Origin: Natrononativus amylolyticus
Lineage (GTDB): Archaea; Halobacteriota; Halobacteria; Halobacteriales; Natrialbaceae
NCBI RefSeq assembly: GCF_024362525.1
Contig: NZ_CP101459.1
Span: 704,155-768,154, forward strand
DNA: 64,000 bases
Direction of reading: 5' to 3'
Shown here: in pieces, positions 1-8,848 of the stretch
How the letters are laid out: the number at the start of each line of letters is the position of its first letter
Numbering within the stretch: the first letter of the stretch is position 1
Translations under genes and position numbers: made by a program
Notes under the pieces: generated by a model
Databases searched by the model: none
What the model was told of the DNA's origin: nothing
Seen by the model: the letters and a program-made list of their open reading frames with translations, nothing else

Positions 1-105
1 GAGGGTTTCAACGGAGTCAATCCACTTTACTCGACTCTCGATGCACTTCACTTCTGAATATCAGATAAACCACTAAGTACAATAAGGCTAAACTAATATC
101 AAGCC

Positions 106-345
106 ATGGAAATACTCACACAGGCCAATGCTGCAGCGGTTCGGTGGTTCGCGATCGGTACCATTGCAATGGCGTTTGTTATGTACCCAACATGGGGCCT
201 GGTATCCGCGCTAGTCGTCAGCGCCGCTGGTGTATTCATCTATTTCGTAGGTGGGAACGAGAACGCACATGGTCCGATACGAAGAATCGTGGCGGGGGTT
301 GGCTATATGACGTTACTCTTCCTCGGGGTTGGGATTGGTGTCTGA
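106..345 (+). CDS. Small three-helix membrane protein, unknown function
   Basis: A 79-residue protein made almost entirely of hydrophobic segments (about residues 11-30, 32-48 and 61-79), with one short charged loop (GGNENAHGPIRR). I see no catalytic motif. An AT-rich TATA-like stretch (aactaatatc) lies about 20-25 bp before the ATG, as expected for a leaderless haloarchaeal transcript. It is convergent with the regulator gene that follows. Function unknown; many haloarchaea carry short membrane proteins of this type. Confidence 0.6.
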   Translation: MEILTQANAAAVRWFAIGTIAMAFVMYPTWGLVSALVVSAAGVFIYFVGGNENAHGPIRRIVAGVGYMTLLFLGVGIGV

Positions 346-373
346 CCACGATTTGTTCCGACTCAACCACTCC

Positions 374-883
374 TCACCTCTTCTCGAGTGCTCTAACCAT
401 ATCGATAACCCTCTCGACGTCGCGAGTCAGTGCTTCGAAATCTTCGTGAAGCTCGTCAATCTGCCGTTCGAGGTCGTCTGATTGGTCGTCGTCGGTATCC
501 TGTAGTTCCTCTTCGACCGCACGGAGACGTCCATCGAGTTCATCAAGACGGTTGCGGACAACACCCTCCTCGAGAGGGTTCATTCCGTAGTCCTCCTGGG
601 CTGCCGAGAGCACTTCTCGACCCCTGTCTGTTATCCGATAGCCGTACCCTCGTGATGGCGGTGACGATCTTCGATCGCGATCCTCGTCGGTCTCCTCGAG
701 GAGGTTGGCTGCGATCATCTTCCGGAAGTGGTTATTCACGAGTTCGTTATAGAGTGCATCCGAACTAGAGGTGACATCGGCCGTCCTGGCTTCGCCACCA
801 TTGTTCCAAATCGCTGCCAGTGTTAGATACTGCTTTCTCGTCATATCGCGCGCAATTTCCCACGGTTCAGCAGTTGGATCCAT
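374..883 (-). CDS. Winged-helix regulator with C-terminal coiled coil
   Basis: 169 residues. The first ~95 form a PadR/MarR-like winged helix (RKQYLTLAAIWNNGG, then a wing ending YGYRITDRGREVLSA). Residues ~105-169 are a charged heptad-rich coiled coil (NRLDELDGRLRAVEEELQ) that would mediate dimerisation. No ligand-binding domain is visible. The gene is convergent with the small membrane protein gene and stands alone, so its target cannot be read from context. The DNA-binding call is secure; the specific family is not. Confidence 0.75.
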   Translation of the reverse strand: MDPTAEPWEIARDMTRKQYLTLAAIWNNGGEARTADVTSSSDALYNELVNNHFRKMIAANLLEETDEDRDRRSSPPSRGYGYRITDRGREVLSAAQEDYGMNPLEEGVVRNRLDELDGRLRAVEEELQDTDDDQSDDLERQIDELHEDFEALTRDVERVIDMVRALEKR

Positions 884-1935
884 ACATAGAGATCTTCGTG
901 ATTACTAAAAAATTTGGTGGGAAAATTATGCTAAACAGTAGACTATCGACCGTACATAGTCCTGCCACTCCCCTCACCGTTATAGCTCGAGTCCCGATCA
1001 GACTGCGTCAGACAAGGGAAAGGGAGTGTCACCTCCTCGAGGAACAGCACAGGAAATCAGACTGTGCGTAGCAGGACTGTGACCACTATGGTGCGAGCCC
1101 ACCACAGAAGAGCATGAAGCAGCTCCTGAGAGCGACCTGGGAGCGAGACTGAAACACCCAGAGAGATGTGAACTCCTCCTCAGCGACCTCGAGACAACCT
1201 CGAGCCAGAGCGAAACAGGTCTGCACAACAGCTACGACTGACTCTCAACGCTGGTCTAGAAGAGGGACTATCAACGCTATCTGAGACAGGTGAGTCCAGG
1301 GCGCCTCGAGATGACCTCGAACACAAAGAGGCCGAGTACCACCGAGGTGACCTCGAGATACAACAGTAGAGGGGAGCACCCCTGCTCTGAACCACCCCGA
1401 CTATCCACAGAGCGAGCGCGGAGCGAAGCGCGAGCGTGGGCGGCAGTCGGGAGTCCAGCGGGCGCAGGGTTCTCGAGAAGACACTGTCGCAATGATGGGA
1501 GTGTATTCGTTGTTCCAGAACCCGTCCCGTACAGTCGACCCCCCTTAGCGATGTCTGTAGTTACCATACACCAATCAACCGTAATACAATCACCATAACA
1601 ATCTGTAATCGAGTCCTCGGGGACTTCAACTATCTCAGGGGCGTCCCAATGGCGCGGGCTGTCCACCAGAAAACACGAAAGCCCGAGAAAATCGAGCGCC
1701 ACGAGATGGCCCCACGACCGTTTCTCCCAGACCCGGTCCGTGCGACGCTCCGGCTCGATGCGGAAGCGGAAAAAGCCAGCGAGAAAAGAGATCGATCAAC
1801 TCGTGCGTGTCCCGTCCTCGAGAATGACATTGGCCTCTAAGAGTCATACTCCCGACCGGCGCTCACACCTTCGAAACTACCTGCTCGAGGGCCGACTCAG
1901 TACTGACAGGGAGTTTTGTCGTCGGTCATTCGGTC
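884..1935. other. 1-kb gene-poor stretch, no supported gene
   Basis: All open frames here are short, overlap on both strands and have compositions typical of antisense shadows (Arg/Ser/Pro-rich). CTCGAG and related words are very dense at 1030-1460, and a GAGCGAGCGCGGAGCGAAGC-like run lies near 1405-1430. It may be decayed coding DNA; I cannot recognise the source. Confidence 0.5.
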
Positions 1936-2469
1936 TCAGATTCGCTTGCGCATTTGGCGGGCCGAAACTCGCCAGTCGGCACCATTGCCGGACGGGTGAC
2001 GCTTCAGCCCAGTCGTTGCCCACAAGAGGAGCCAGATGAACGCTATCTGGACGAGGAATCGAAACCACAGCGGCGTCGCTTCGGTGCCGGCGATAACGAG
2101 ACTTTCCTGTGCAGCGAACACGTTCGCCGGGAACATGGCGACGAGGAGCGCCGTCAGACCGATCCCGGCGTACCGTGCCGTCCGCGGCCACAGCAGCCCG
2201 ATCGCTCCAAGGAGTTCTAGCACGCCGGTGACGGTCACCAGCAACTCGGGAGCAGGGAGTACGTCAGGAACCATCTGAACGAGGTCAGTTCGAGTGCTCG
2301 TGAAATGAGAAATACTGGTGAACACGAACATGGCCGCCAGTGCATATCGAGACGCTGTTTTCCACGACCGCATCGGTCGGACTCCCACATACCCGAGCGA
2401 GCGAAACGCCAGGAGAGCCCCGATAAGCAGAACGAACGGGGCAACGAAATACGGGCTATCGACGATCAT
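1936..2469 (-). CDS. DoxX-family membrane protein
   Basis: 177 residues with four predicted membrane helices (about 8-24, 43-62, 78-118 and 133-152). The SRYALAAMFVFTSISHF stretch followed by VTGVLELLGAIGLLWP is the usual DoxX layout. Known DoxX proteins are small quinone- or thiol-associated membrane proteins, often redox linked; the substrate here is unknown. It is the last gene of a minus-strand set SRPBCC - GFA - DoxX, 138 bp after the GFA gene. The C-terminus is basic (SARQMRKRI). Confidence 0.75.
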   Translation of the reverse strand: MIVDSPYFVAPFVLLIGALLAFRSLGYVGVRPMRSWKTASRYALAAMFVFTSISHFTSTRTDLVQMVPDVLPAPELLVTVTGVLELLGAIGLLWPRTARYAGIGLTALLVAMFPANVFAAQESLVIAGTEATPLWFRFLVQIAFIWLLLWATTGLKRHPSGNGADWRVSARQMRKRI

Positions 2470-2607
2470 TTTCCGCAGCTCCTCCTAAGGCGACCTTCTC
2501 CGTCGTTTCTCATCGTTGTGATTTGCTCATGTGACGCGTCGTTGGTCTCGTCCGTCGTCGGTCTGTTTTCTACGGGGTAGCCGATACGTCGGTACACAGC
2601 ATCGACC

Positions 2608-3012
2608 TCATAGATACCGGATCTCTGTGGGCGAAGACCCCCACGCGTCGTGTCGTCCGTCGACGTCGGTAATCGGCGCTTCCGCCAGTTCTTCATCTGT
2701 GACATCGTCCAAGCAGGCGACGTTGACGGCGTAGAACTCGCCGCCGAGTTCGTCGACGGTCCCTTGCCCAAGCGGCTTGACGCCGCAGCAACTGCAAAAG
2801 CGGTGACGGCTCGTCGCACTCCGTGGTTGGTACTCTGTCAGCGCGTCATCTCCCTGCAATAGGCGGAATGCGTTGGAGGAAACGACAGTGCCCCAGTACC
2901 GAGTCTTCGTGCACATCGAACAGTTACACCTCGTCGTTCCGTCGTTCAGGTCGATGTCTGTCTCGAAGCGAACCGCACCACAGTGGCAGCTTCCGGCGTA
3001 CGTTTCTCTCAT
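2608..3012 (-). CDS. GFA/CENP-V family zinc protein
   Basis: 134 residues. SCHCGAVRFE followed by CNCSMC and later FCSCCGVKP give the cysteine ligands of the glutathione-dependent formaldehyde-activating enzyme/CENP-V fold. These proteins bind zinc and act in small-thiol or C1 adduct chemistry; in haloarchaea, which lack glutathione, the partner thiol is uncertain. I chose the ATG at 3012 because it overlaps the stop of the upstream SRPBCC gene (ATGA), indicating translational coupling. A longer frame upstream would only overlap that gene. Confidence 0.85.
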   Translation of the reverse strand: MRETYAGSCHCGAVRFETDIDLNDGTTRCNCSMCTKTRYWGTVVSSNAFRLLQGDDALTEYQPRSATSRHRFCSCCGVKPLGQGTVDELGGEFYAVNVACLDDVTDEELAEAPITDVDGRHDAWGSSPTEIRYL

Positions 3013-3488
3013 TCGCGACTCACAACCGTTCCCAGCGTTTCGAGAGCACTCGACCATCCTTCGACATACCCGTCAACGTTTTCGCGTGCAGACCGATCCC
3101 GATACGCACCGATCCGTTCGTGGACGAGTACGACCTCGGTTCCGCCGTCCACGTCTCGGAACTCGTACGTAACGCGACTCTCCTTCTGGCCCGAGTTCTG
3201 CCAGGTGTGGACGATGCGCTCGTACTCGAGTACCTCCAGGAACGTTCCTTCGATGGTGGTGGATCGCTTTCCGTCTACGATTCGGAGCGAGAGCGCACCG
3301 TCGGACTCGAGTTCGAGGTCGTCCACCTGTGCGGTCATCTCCCCCGGCGCGAACCACTGCTCGAGTTCCGCCGGATCGGCGAACGCTCGATACACGCGCT
3401 CGCGCGACGCACCGAACGTCCGACGGATCGTCAGGCTCGTGTCGCCAGCTTCGATCTCGGTCTTCGATCTTCGGTCTTCTTCTGACAT
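3009..3488 (-). CDS. SRPBCC/AHSA1-domain protein
   Basis: 159 residues. A START-like activator-of-Hsp90-type domain fills the protein: LTIRRTFGASRERVYRAFAD, then ELEQWFAPGEM, and the C-terminal helix EGWSSALETLGTVV. The family binds hydrophobic ligands in a deep cavity and is often paired with DoxX and GFA genes as here. Start at 3488 gives MSEEDRRSKTEIEAGD, a leader nearly the same as that of the reductase gene starting at 7369. The two leaders and the promoters before them are one duplicated DNA segment. Confidence 0.85.
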   Translation of the reverse strand: MSEEDRRSKTEIEAGDTSLTIRRTFGASRERVYRAFADPAELEQWFAPGEMTAQVDDLELESDGALSLRIVDGKRSTTIEGTFLEVLEYERIVHTWQNSGQKESRVTYEFRDVDGGTEVVLVHERIGAYRDRSARENVDGYVEGWSSALETLGTVVSRE

Positions 3489-3565
3489 CAGGCTAATACT
3501 GGTGCGGCGCCTGCTTCCCAATTACACCAACATGCTAGTGTCAAATTATCATATTAGTTATCTGG
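3440..3565 (-). promoter_or_regulatory. Duplicated promoter-leader module, copy A
   Basis: This stretch covers the first 16 codons of the SRPBCC gene and the ~75 bp upstream. It aligns almost base for base with 7321-7446 before the DHFR-like reductase gene, both on the minus strand. A conserved dyad TTnACAC...GTGTnAA (around 3521-3543) is kept in both copies and could bind a shared regulator. No copy of the module lies elsewhere in the window. Confidence 0.7.
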
Positions 3566-3786
3566 GGGAGCAATAAGTTTGCTCAGAGTCAGGCACTTCA
3601 CACACCATTTGCTATAACCAAATTACGCCACTGATTCTTTTGTACGAGGTTGTCAAGATCATTCTCACACCCTGTTGCAGACTCAATGAGCGTTGGATAC
3701 AGGCGACTTCTGTAACGGTGAGAGCAGAGACTGTGCATACAGCGGTTCTCGGTATGTCTATGAAAAAACGCCTCTAATGGGGAGGC

Positions 3787-4695
3787 ATGAGTGAACAATT
3801 CGTCCAGCACGTTGAGCCTGAAGAGGCGTTCGCTGCCCTCACTGACGAGACACGCCTCAAGATTCTACAAGTACTCTGGGAGTCCGATATTCAGACGGTA
3901 ACATTCTCCGAGTTGCGTAGGGCAGTTGGGATGCGTGACCCGGGCCAATTCAACTACCACCTTGACAAGCTAGTGGGGCAGTTCGTTACCAAGACCGACG
4001 AAGGATACCGACTTACGCAAGCTGGTAAGCATGTGAACGGGGCGATTGCGTCGGGAATGTACACGGCGCACGGGACTATCGACCCGATCGTGTTGGACCA
4101 CTCGTGTCAGAAAAGTGGCGAAGCGATAATGTTACGGTATGAAAATGAAACCGTCCAGGTCGGGTGTGGTTCCTGTTCATTCTGTCCATCTGGTTGGAAA
4201 GCCCCGGTTCCACCTGCTGTATTTGCCGGGTACGACCGGGATGAAATTCCAGAAGTTGTGAGTCGATATTTCCGGACGAAAGTACAACAGGTCACCAACG
4301 GCTTCTGTCCGTACTGTAATGGCCAGATGAAGTCGGCTGTGAAACTGTTTGACACAATGGGTGACGGTCCATCACCAGCGGATAGGTCAGAAGAACTGAA
4401 CGACCTGTCTCTTGATCCAGTGGTTCGGTTTGATTGTCAACGGTGTAGTGCTAGGTCTCGGATTGCGTTGTACCATGCACTTCTGCTCACCGACCCAGTC
4501 GTTACCAGTTTTTATTGTGAGAATGGGGTTGTTGTTCAGGAACGGCCTATCTGGGAGATCTCCGAGCTGAGTCCCGCTAGAATAGATATCGAAAGCCGAA
4601 ATCCGGTTCAGGTAAATGTGATGTATCGGGTTGACGAGTCCACACTCATAATTGTCGTTGACGAGACGTTCAATATTGTCGATATTGAAAAATAA
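3787..4695 (+). CDS. ArsR-type winged-helix regulator with Cys-rich sensor-like domain
   Basis: 302 residues. Residues 10-85 form an ArsR-like winged helix (AFAALTDETRLKILQVLW; FNYHLDKLVGQFVTKTDEGYRLT). The rest holds two paired-cysteine clusters: CGSCSFC near 152 and CPYC near 194, then CQRC near 235. These could bind zinc or another metal. Proteins with this plan are common in haloarchaea as repressors of a neighbouring gene; an MFS exporter gene follows 289 bp downstream on the same strand and is the likely target. Base composition is more AT-rich than most of the window. Confidence 0.8.
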   Translation: MSEQFVQHVEPEEAFAALTDETRLKILQVLWESDIQTVTFSELRRAVGMRDPGQFNYHLDKLVGQFVTKTDEGYRLTQAGKHVNGAIASGMYTAHGTIDPIVLDHSCQKSGEAIMLRYENETVQVGCGSCSFCPSGWKAPVPPAVFAGYDRDEIPEVVSRYFRTKVQQVTNGFCPYCNGQMKSAVKLFDTMGDGPSPADRSEELNDLSLDPVVRFDCQRCSARSRIALYHALLLTDPVVTSFYCENGVVVQERPIWEISELSPARIDIESRNPVQVNVMYRVDESTLIIVVDETFNIVDIEK

Positions 4696-4984
4696 CTTGA
4701 TCTCGTCCGGGTCATCCACAAGATTGTCCAATATTCCTAGAACGTGATTCACACACTGGATATTGTTATATTGGTTTTGAAATAGATCGCTGGGTGTTGA
4801 ACACCCCTTTTGGCACAGTAATGCGAGGGCGACGATCGGCTCGCACGTACGGATGATGACGCACTTCGTGTGCTCGAAATCGGCAGTGATGCCAAATAAA
4901 ATATAGAACAAAGATTCTGTTCACCGCGTAACAGAAACATCATTCAAATTATATTTATGGCGATCTCGTCCCATTTATCAGGAT

Positions 4985-6328
4985 ATGAGAGGAGTCCTTC
5001 GGAATCGAACGTTTCGTCGATTGTTTGCAGGTCGTGTGATCACCAATATTGGTGATAGTTTCTACTTTGTCGCCGCGATGTGGCTCGTCTACAGTCTGAC
5101 CAACGATCCCGTCTATACGGGAATAGCCGGGTTTGTGACAATGGCCCCGCAGGCGTTTCAATTTCTCGCAGGACCACTGGTCGATCGGTGGTCGATTCGA
5201 CGAACACTTGTCAGCACGCAACTCATCCAAGCGGTTGTCGTCTCGTCGATTCCAATCGCCTATGTTTTCGGGTTCCTTACTGTCGAATTGATACTTGTCG
5301 TGATGCCTGTCCTTTCTGCACTCAACCAGCTGGTATATCCAGCTCAAATTGCCGCACTCCCGCGCATCCTTGACGATGAGGAGTTGGTCGCAGCTAATTC
5401 GTTGTTCTCGGTGGCTTACCAGGGGTTCGAAATGGTGGCGAATGGGATAGGCGGTGTGCTTATCGGCCTGTTCGGCGCAGTCGCCCTGTTCGCACTTGAC
5501 GTCATCACGTTTGGGATCGCCGCGATCGTGTTTGCGACAGTTTCGATCCCGTCTGCGAATATGTTGACAAATGACGACCAACCAGAGGATACCTCGACAC
5601 TGGCTAACGACGAAGGGCAAGTCGAGAACGGCGGTGACTCCCTTGTCACGGACGGTGACGGCACCCACACAGAAACCGAAGATTCCGGGTCCTATTTGAT
5701 ACGTATGCGCGAAGGAGTATCCGTTCTTCGTGGGACGTTCCTTGTACCACTACTTGCCGGGGCAGTAGTTGCCAACTTTTCTGTCGGGATGATGCTAGCA
5801 GCGACTCCTGCGTACGCCGACTCTCTCGCCGTTCCGATAGTGTTGAGTCAGATCGGTGCAGCTGGAACCTACGGGATTCTCATGGGGTCAATTGCAGCAG
5901 GAAGCTTCGTTGGGGCGATAGCCACGAACCTCGTTGCTAATCGTCCATTGGGCCGGAGCGCTATCGTCGGATATACCCTCGCAGGGGTACTCTGGAGTGG
6001 TGCTCTCCTCGCTGACTGGCTCCCTTTGACTGCTCTGCTCTTTGCGCTTGCGAACATCCCCATCGGAATCCTTTCCGTTCAAGTAGCTGCCGCCGTTCAA
6101 TCTGCACCGCCAGCAGAGATGGTTGGACGGGTGAGTAGCATTCATGGTTCTGCGTCAGCATCCATGGTTCCCATCGGTTCGCTAACCGGGGGCGTCTTCG
6201 CTGGCTGGTTCAGCCCACAAGCTGCGATGGCTGCACTCGGTTTCGCAGCATTTTCACTGGCCCTGTATGTCTTAATGAATCCAGAGCTTCGTGAGTTGCC
6301 GTCTCCCGGCCGCGTGACAATCGACTAA
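4985..6328 (+). CDS. MFS transporter, drug/metabolite exporter-like
   Basis: 447 residues with about 12 membrane helices. The N-terminus RNRTFRRLFAGRVITNIGDSF is typical of the exporter branch of the major facilitator superfamily (DHA3/MFS_3 type), and DRWSIRRTLV matches the loop 2-3 motif. A central acidic loop (about 195-235, rich in D, E, T and G) separates the two six-helix halves. The substrate cannot be read from sequence. The ArsR-type regulator upstream suggests inducible efflux. Confidence 0.85.
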   Translation: MRGVLRNRTFRRLFAGRVITNIGDSFYFVAAMWLVYSLTNDPVYTGIAGFVTMAPQAFQFLAGPLVDRWSIRRTLVSTQLIQAVVVSSIPIAYVFGFLTVELILVVMPVLSALNQLVYPAQIAALPRILDDEELVAANSLFSVAYQGFEMVANGIGGVLIGLFGAVALFALDVITFGIAAIVFATVSIPSANMLTNDDQPEDTSTLANDEGQVENGGDSLVTDGDGTHTETEDSGSYLIRMREGVSVLRGTFLVPLLAGAVVANFSVGMMLAATPAYADSLAVPIVLSQIGAAGTYGILMGSIAAGSFVGAIATNLVANRPLGRSAIVGYTLAGVLWSGALLADWLPLTALLFALANIPIGILSVQVAAAVQSAPPAEMVGRVSSIHGSASASMVPIGSLTGGVFAGWFSPQAAMAALGFAAFSLALYVLMNPELRELPSPGRVTID

Positions 6329-6427
6329 TTGGCGGACGCGTTTAACAGCGGATTCAGTATCATTCGAAGTGAGAATAAACCCAGGTGAGGAATTCTATGT
6401 CTGCTTGGGATGATATATGGTAATTGA

Positions 6428-6658
6428 TATCTAACTCTTGATGTTTCTGGCGAGGATCAAGATACAGCAATCGAGTTCTACGTGAACGGGTTGGGATTCA
6501 CCCTCCAGCGAGACGATGATTACGGCGGCGAATGGCGCTGTATCGAGATTTCGCCCCCGGATCAGAGACGAACGTCTCGGTGAAGACGCCCAAGATGTTC
6601 TACGAAAACGAACGGGAGCATCAACTGGCGATAATCGGTGAAGGGCCCACCTTGTCTA
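6428..6658 (+). pseudogene. VOC (glyoxalase-like) gene remnant, frameshifted
   Basis: Two reading frames together encode a VOC N-terminal half: VSGEDQDTAIEFYVNGLGF ... GGEWRCIEISPP in the first frame, then GSETNVSVKTPKMF ... REHQLAIIGEGPT in a second frame. The switch is at a run of five C near 6556. There is no start codon, and homology is lost about 20 bp before the end of the convergent reductase gene, so it is truncated at both ends as well as shifted. Confidence 0.7.
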
Positions 6659-6679
6659 TCCCCGCGAACGTACCGCACC

Positions 6680-7369
6680 TCACTCCGCCTCCTCATCCAA
6701 CGTAAACGAGCCGTGATCGATCTCCCCTGCTCGCTCGTATCGGAGCATCTGGACTCCCGTACTCGAGGTGTCGACATCCGTTAGCTCCAGGGCCGCGGGG
6801 ACCGTCCCGTCATCGAACAGCCGCTTTCCCTCCCCTAGGGTCAGGGGGAAGATCCAGAGCCAGAACTCGTCGATGAGGTCGGCTGCGAGCAGCGTCTGGA
6901 TCAGATCTTGGCTCCCCTGCACCATGATCACGTCCCCACGTTCGTTCTTGAGATCCTTGACGGCCTCTACGACATCACCCGAGAGCAGCGTCGAGTTGTT
7001 CCACTCGACCCTGTCGAGGGTCCTCGAGGCGACGTACTTGGACATGCTGTTCAGTTTCGCTGCGGTGGGATCGTCAGCCCCGTCGACGTTGGGCCAGTAT
7101 GCAGCGAAGATTTCGTACGTCCTTCGGCCAAGCAACAACGCGTCGGCGTCGGCGAACTGACTGTCCATGACCTCGCCCATCTGCTCGTCCCAGTAGTTGA
7201 CCGACCACCCACCCAGTTCGAAGCCGCCGTCCCGGTCCTCATCGGGTCCCCCCGGTGCCTGCATCACGCCGTCAAGCGTGAGGAACGTTCCGACGACGAG
7301 CGTTCCGGTCGTCTCGTCCATGTCGCCGGTTTCGATCTCGGTATCTGGTCTTCGGTCTTCTTTTGGCAT
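6680..7369 (-). CDS. Dihydrofolate reductase-like (RibD C-terminal domain) oxidoreductase
   Basis: 229 residues. TLVVGTFLTLDGVMQAPGGPDED is the N-terminus of the RibD-C/DHFR-like family, LLLGRRTYEIFAAYWP and VIMVQGSQDLIQTLLAADLIDE are the NADPH-binding and C-terminal motifs, and the protein ends near DVDTSSTGVQMLRYERAG. These are NADPH-dependent reductases of unknown substrate, often near riboflavin or stress genes. Start at 7369 (MPKEDRRPDTEIETGD) is favoured because it matches the duplicated leader at 3488; an alternative ATG is at 7321. It is divergent from the HTH-10 regulator gene at 7507. Confidence 0.85.
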   Translation of the reverse strand: MPKEDRRPDTEIETGDMDETTGTLVVGTFLTLDGVMQAPGGPDEDRDGGFELGGWSVNYWDEQMGEVMDSQFADADALLLGRRTYEIFAAYWPNVDGADDPTAAKLNSMSKYVASRTLDRVEWNNSTLLSGDVVEAVKDLKNERGDVIMVQGSQDLIQTLLAADLIDEFWLWIFPLTLGEGKRLFDDGTVPAALELTDVDTSSTGVQMLRYERAGEIDHGSFTLDEEAE

Positions 7370-7446
7370 CAAGCTAATACTGGTCCAGCATCTGCTTACC
7401 AATTACACCACCATGCTAGTGTCAAACTCACACAGTAGATATCTGG
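7321..7446 (-). promoter_or_regulatory. Duplicated promoter-leader module, copy B
   Basis: Sister of 3440-3565. It spans the leader codons of the reductase gene and the region up to the divergent HTH-10 gene. The partial palindrome TTGACAC...GTGTAA at about 7403-7424 sits just before the expected transcription start. Because the HTH-10 gene is divergent from this copy only, its product is a plausible regulator of both modules. Confidence 0.7.
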
Positions 7447-7506
7447 ATACCGGAAACCGACGGCAGCCCAACAGCCGAATCTCTCCACCGTGAGCACTGA
7501 TAGGCC

Positions 7507-8154
7507 GTGATTCACGCACAATTTCGGATTCAGCTACCGGAGGAATCGTGGGTGGCAGCGGTCTCGAAGCGATTTCCCGATGCCACCTTCAAGCTCCTGT
7601 CGGGATACCGAACGGGTGAACGCGTGATCGAACTCGGAGAAATCGTCACGGAGACGCCGGACGAGATCGTCGAAGCACTCCGGGCTCACCCTTCGATTAT
7701 TCGGTTCGAACTGCTAGAGTCGGCCGACAGACGCGTGCTCACCAAGTACGAGATGACCGACACTGAGCTCTATGACTTCGTCGAGGCGTCATCTTCGATC
7801 GTCGAGTTCCCGGTAGTCGCTCAGGATGGCTGGTTCGAATTCGAGCTGACCGGAACCCGCGAGGACCTCGAGCGACTGCGGGCAACGCTCGATGCGGAGG
7901 GGGCGGCGTACGAACTCCAGTCGCTCGTCGGTACCACGGACGCGGATGTACTGCTGACCGACCGCCAGCGTGAGTTGCTAGAAATCGCCGTACGAAGCGG
8001 ATACTTCGAAGTGCCACGGAAGTGTACCCTCGCGGAACTCGCCGCGACGGTCGGTATCGATAAGGCAACAGCGAGCACGGTCCTCCGTCGCGGCGAAGCG
8101 AAGATCGTGAAATGGTTTCTGAGCGGCCCGGGAATGAAAGGGAACGTACCCTGA
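7507..8154 (+). CDS. Bat-type HTH-10 transcriptional regulator
   Basis: 215 residues with a GTG start. The C-terminal ~55 residues form the archaeal HTH-10 domain (LTDRQRELLEIAVRSGYFEVP, TLAELAATVGIDKATASTVLRR), as in the bacteriorhodopsin activator Bat. The N-terminal ~145 residues resemble the small-molecule or PAS/GAF-like region seen in short Bat paralogues. It is divergent from the reductase gene across the copy B promoter module, so autoregulation and control of that gene are likely. A TnpB-type hairpin lies 6 bp after its stop. Confidence 0.85.
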   Translation: MIHAQFRIQLPEESWVAAVSKRFPDATFKLLSGYRTGERVIELGEIVTETPDEIVEALRAHPSIIRFELLESADRRVLTKYEMTDTELYDFVEASSSIVEFPVVAQDGWFEFELTGTREDLERLRATLDAEGAAYELQSLVGTTDADVLLTDRQRELLEIAVRSGYFEVPRKCTLAELAATVGIDKATASTVLRRGEAKIVKWFLSGPGMKGNVP

Positions 8155-8160
8155 GTTCAT

Positions 8161-8180
8161 CCCACGACTGAAGTCGTGGG
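8161..8180. repeat. Solitary IS200/IS605-type end hairpin
   Basis: CCCACGACTGAAGTCGTGGG, an 8-bp stem with a 4-nt loop, identical to the left-end hairpin of the complete TnpB element at 56237-56256. No tnpB lies nearby, so this is a solo end or excision scar. Its position just after a stop codon means it may also act in transcript 3' end formation. Confidence 0.65.
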
Positions 8181-8264
8181 ATTCCCCCTCGAATATTTGT
8201 AATACTTTCAGAAATCTTGTCGCTGACGGTGATTGACTCGAGTGATGACGGGTTTTTCTGCCAT

Positions 8265-8720
8265 TTAATCCGCAGTAAGTTCCTCGCTACGGTCGTCATC
8301 CGACGTGTCAGGATCAGGCACCGGACGTGGCATCCGTTCGAGTTCACGCATCTCGGCATCCTTGGTGAGGCGATCGTACTGTCGTTTCCAGGCGTCCTCC
8401 GGAAAGAGCCCGTTCGCATCGAAGAGCTCTCGAGCCTGCCGGGTGAGGCGATAGAACTTGTAAGGGTAGCCTCGAGTGCGTTCCCCAGCCGGAATCGTGA
8501 GTTCCTCGACGACACCGACGTCCCTCAGGACCGAGAGGTGGCCCCTGATCGTATCCTTCTCGAGGCTGGGGTTGGTCTTCGAGAGTTCGTCGACGCTTGG
8601 CGCCCCCTTCGGGTGGCCGACGATATCGGCGAGGATGTTGGCCCGGCTCGTACTGGTGACCGCCTGCAGGACGTGCCACGTATCAGGCTCGTCGTCTGCA
8701 GCGTGTCCCGGTGGCTTCAT
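8265..8720 (-). CDS. ArsR-like winged-helix regulator
   Basis: 151 residues. The winged helix lies at about 20-105 (VLQAVTSTSRANILADIVGHPKG; DTIRGHLSVLRDVGVVEEL; YPYKFYRLTRQARELF). The C-terminal tail is acidic. Start at 8720 is chosen because a TATA-like tatattta lies about 27 bp upstream; the ATG at 8747 would lie inside that element. Divergent from the gene at 8849, with a perfect palindrome between them that may be its operator. Confidence 0.8.
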   Translation of the reverse strand: MKPPGHAADDEPDTWHVLQAVTSTSRANILADIVGHPKGAPSVDELSKTNPSLEKDTIRGHLSVLRDVGVVEELTIPAGERTRGYPYKFYRLTRQARELFDANGLFPEDAWKRQYDRLTKDAEMRELERMPRPVPDPDTSDDDRSEELTAD

Positions 8721-8793
8721 ACGATCGTATACTCCGTCCACACGCATAAATATACGGATTTTTGAGGCCAGTAGTTAGACGTATGGTTACAAC

Positions 8794-8808
8794 AGTGGTA
8801 ACACCACT
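8794..8808. promoter_or_regulatory. Palindromic operator candidate between divergent genes
   Basis: AGTGGTAACACCACT is a perfect 6-3-6 inverted repeat. It lies just upstream of a TATA-like element (cagtatattg, about 8812) for the plus-strand gene at 8849, and 74 bp from the start of the divergent winged-helix gene. The position suits a repressor or activator site for that regulator. Confidence 0.5.
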
Positions 8809-8848
8809 AATCAGTATATTGAAGACACAGCCACTGCTAGGTGATCGC

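Noticed and set aside
1277..1702. 141-codon minus-strand frame in the gene-poor stretch
   Set aside because: No domain, overlaps several other random frames, and contains the ARASLRARS pattern produced by a GAGCGAAGC-type repeat.
4387..4911. 174-codon minus-strand frame
   Set aside because: Mostly antisense to the Cys-rich ArsR-type gene; no start context and no motif.
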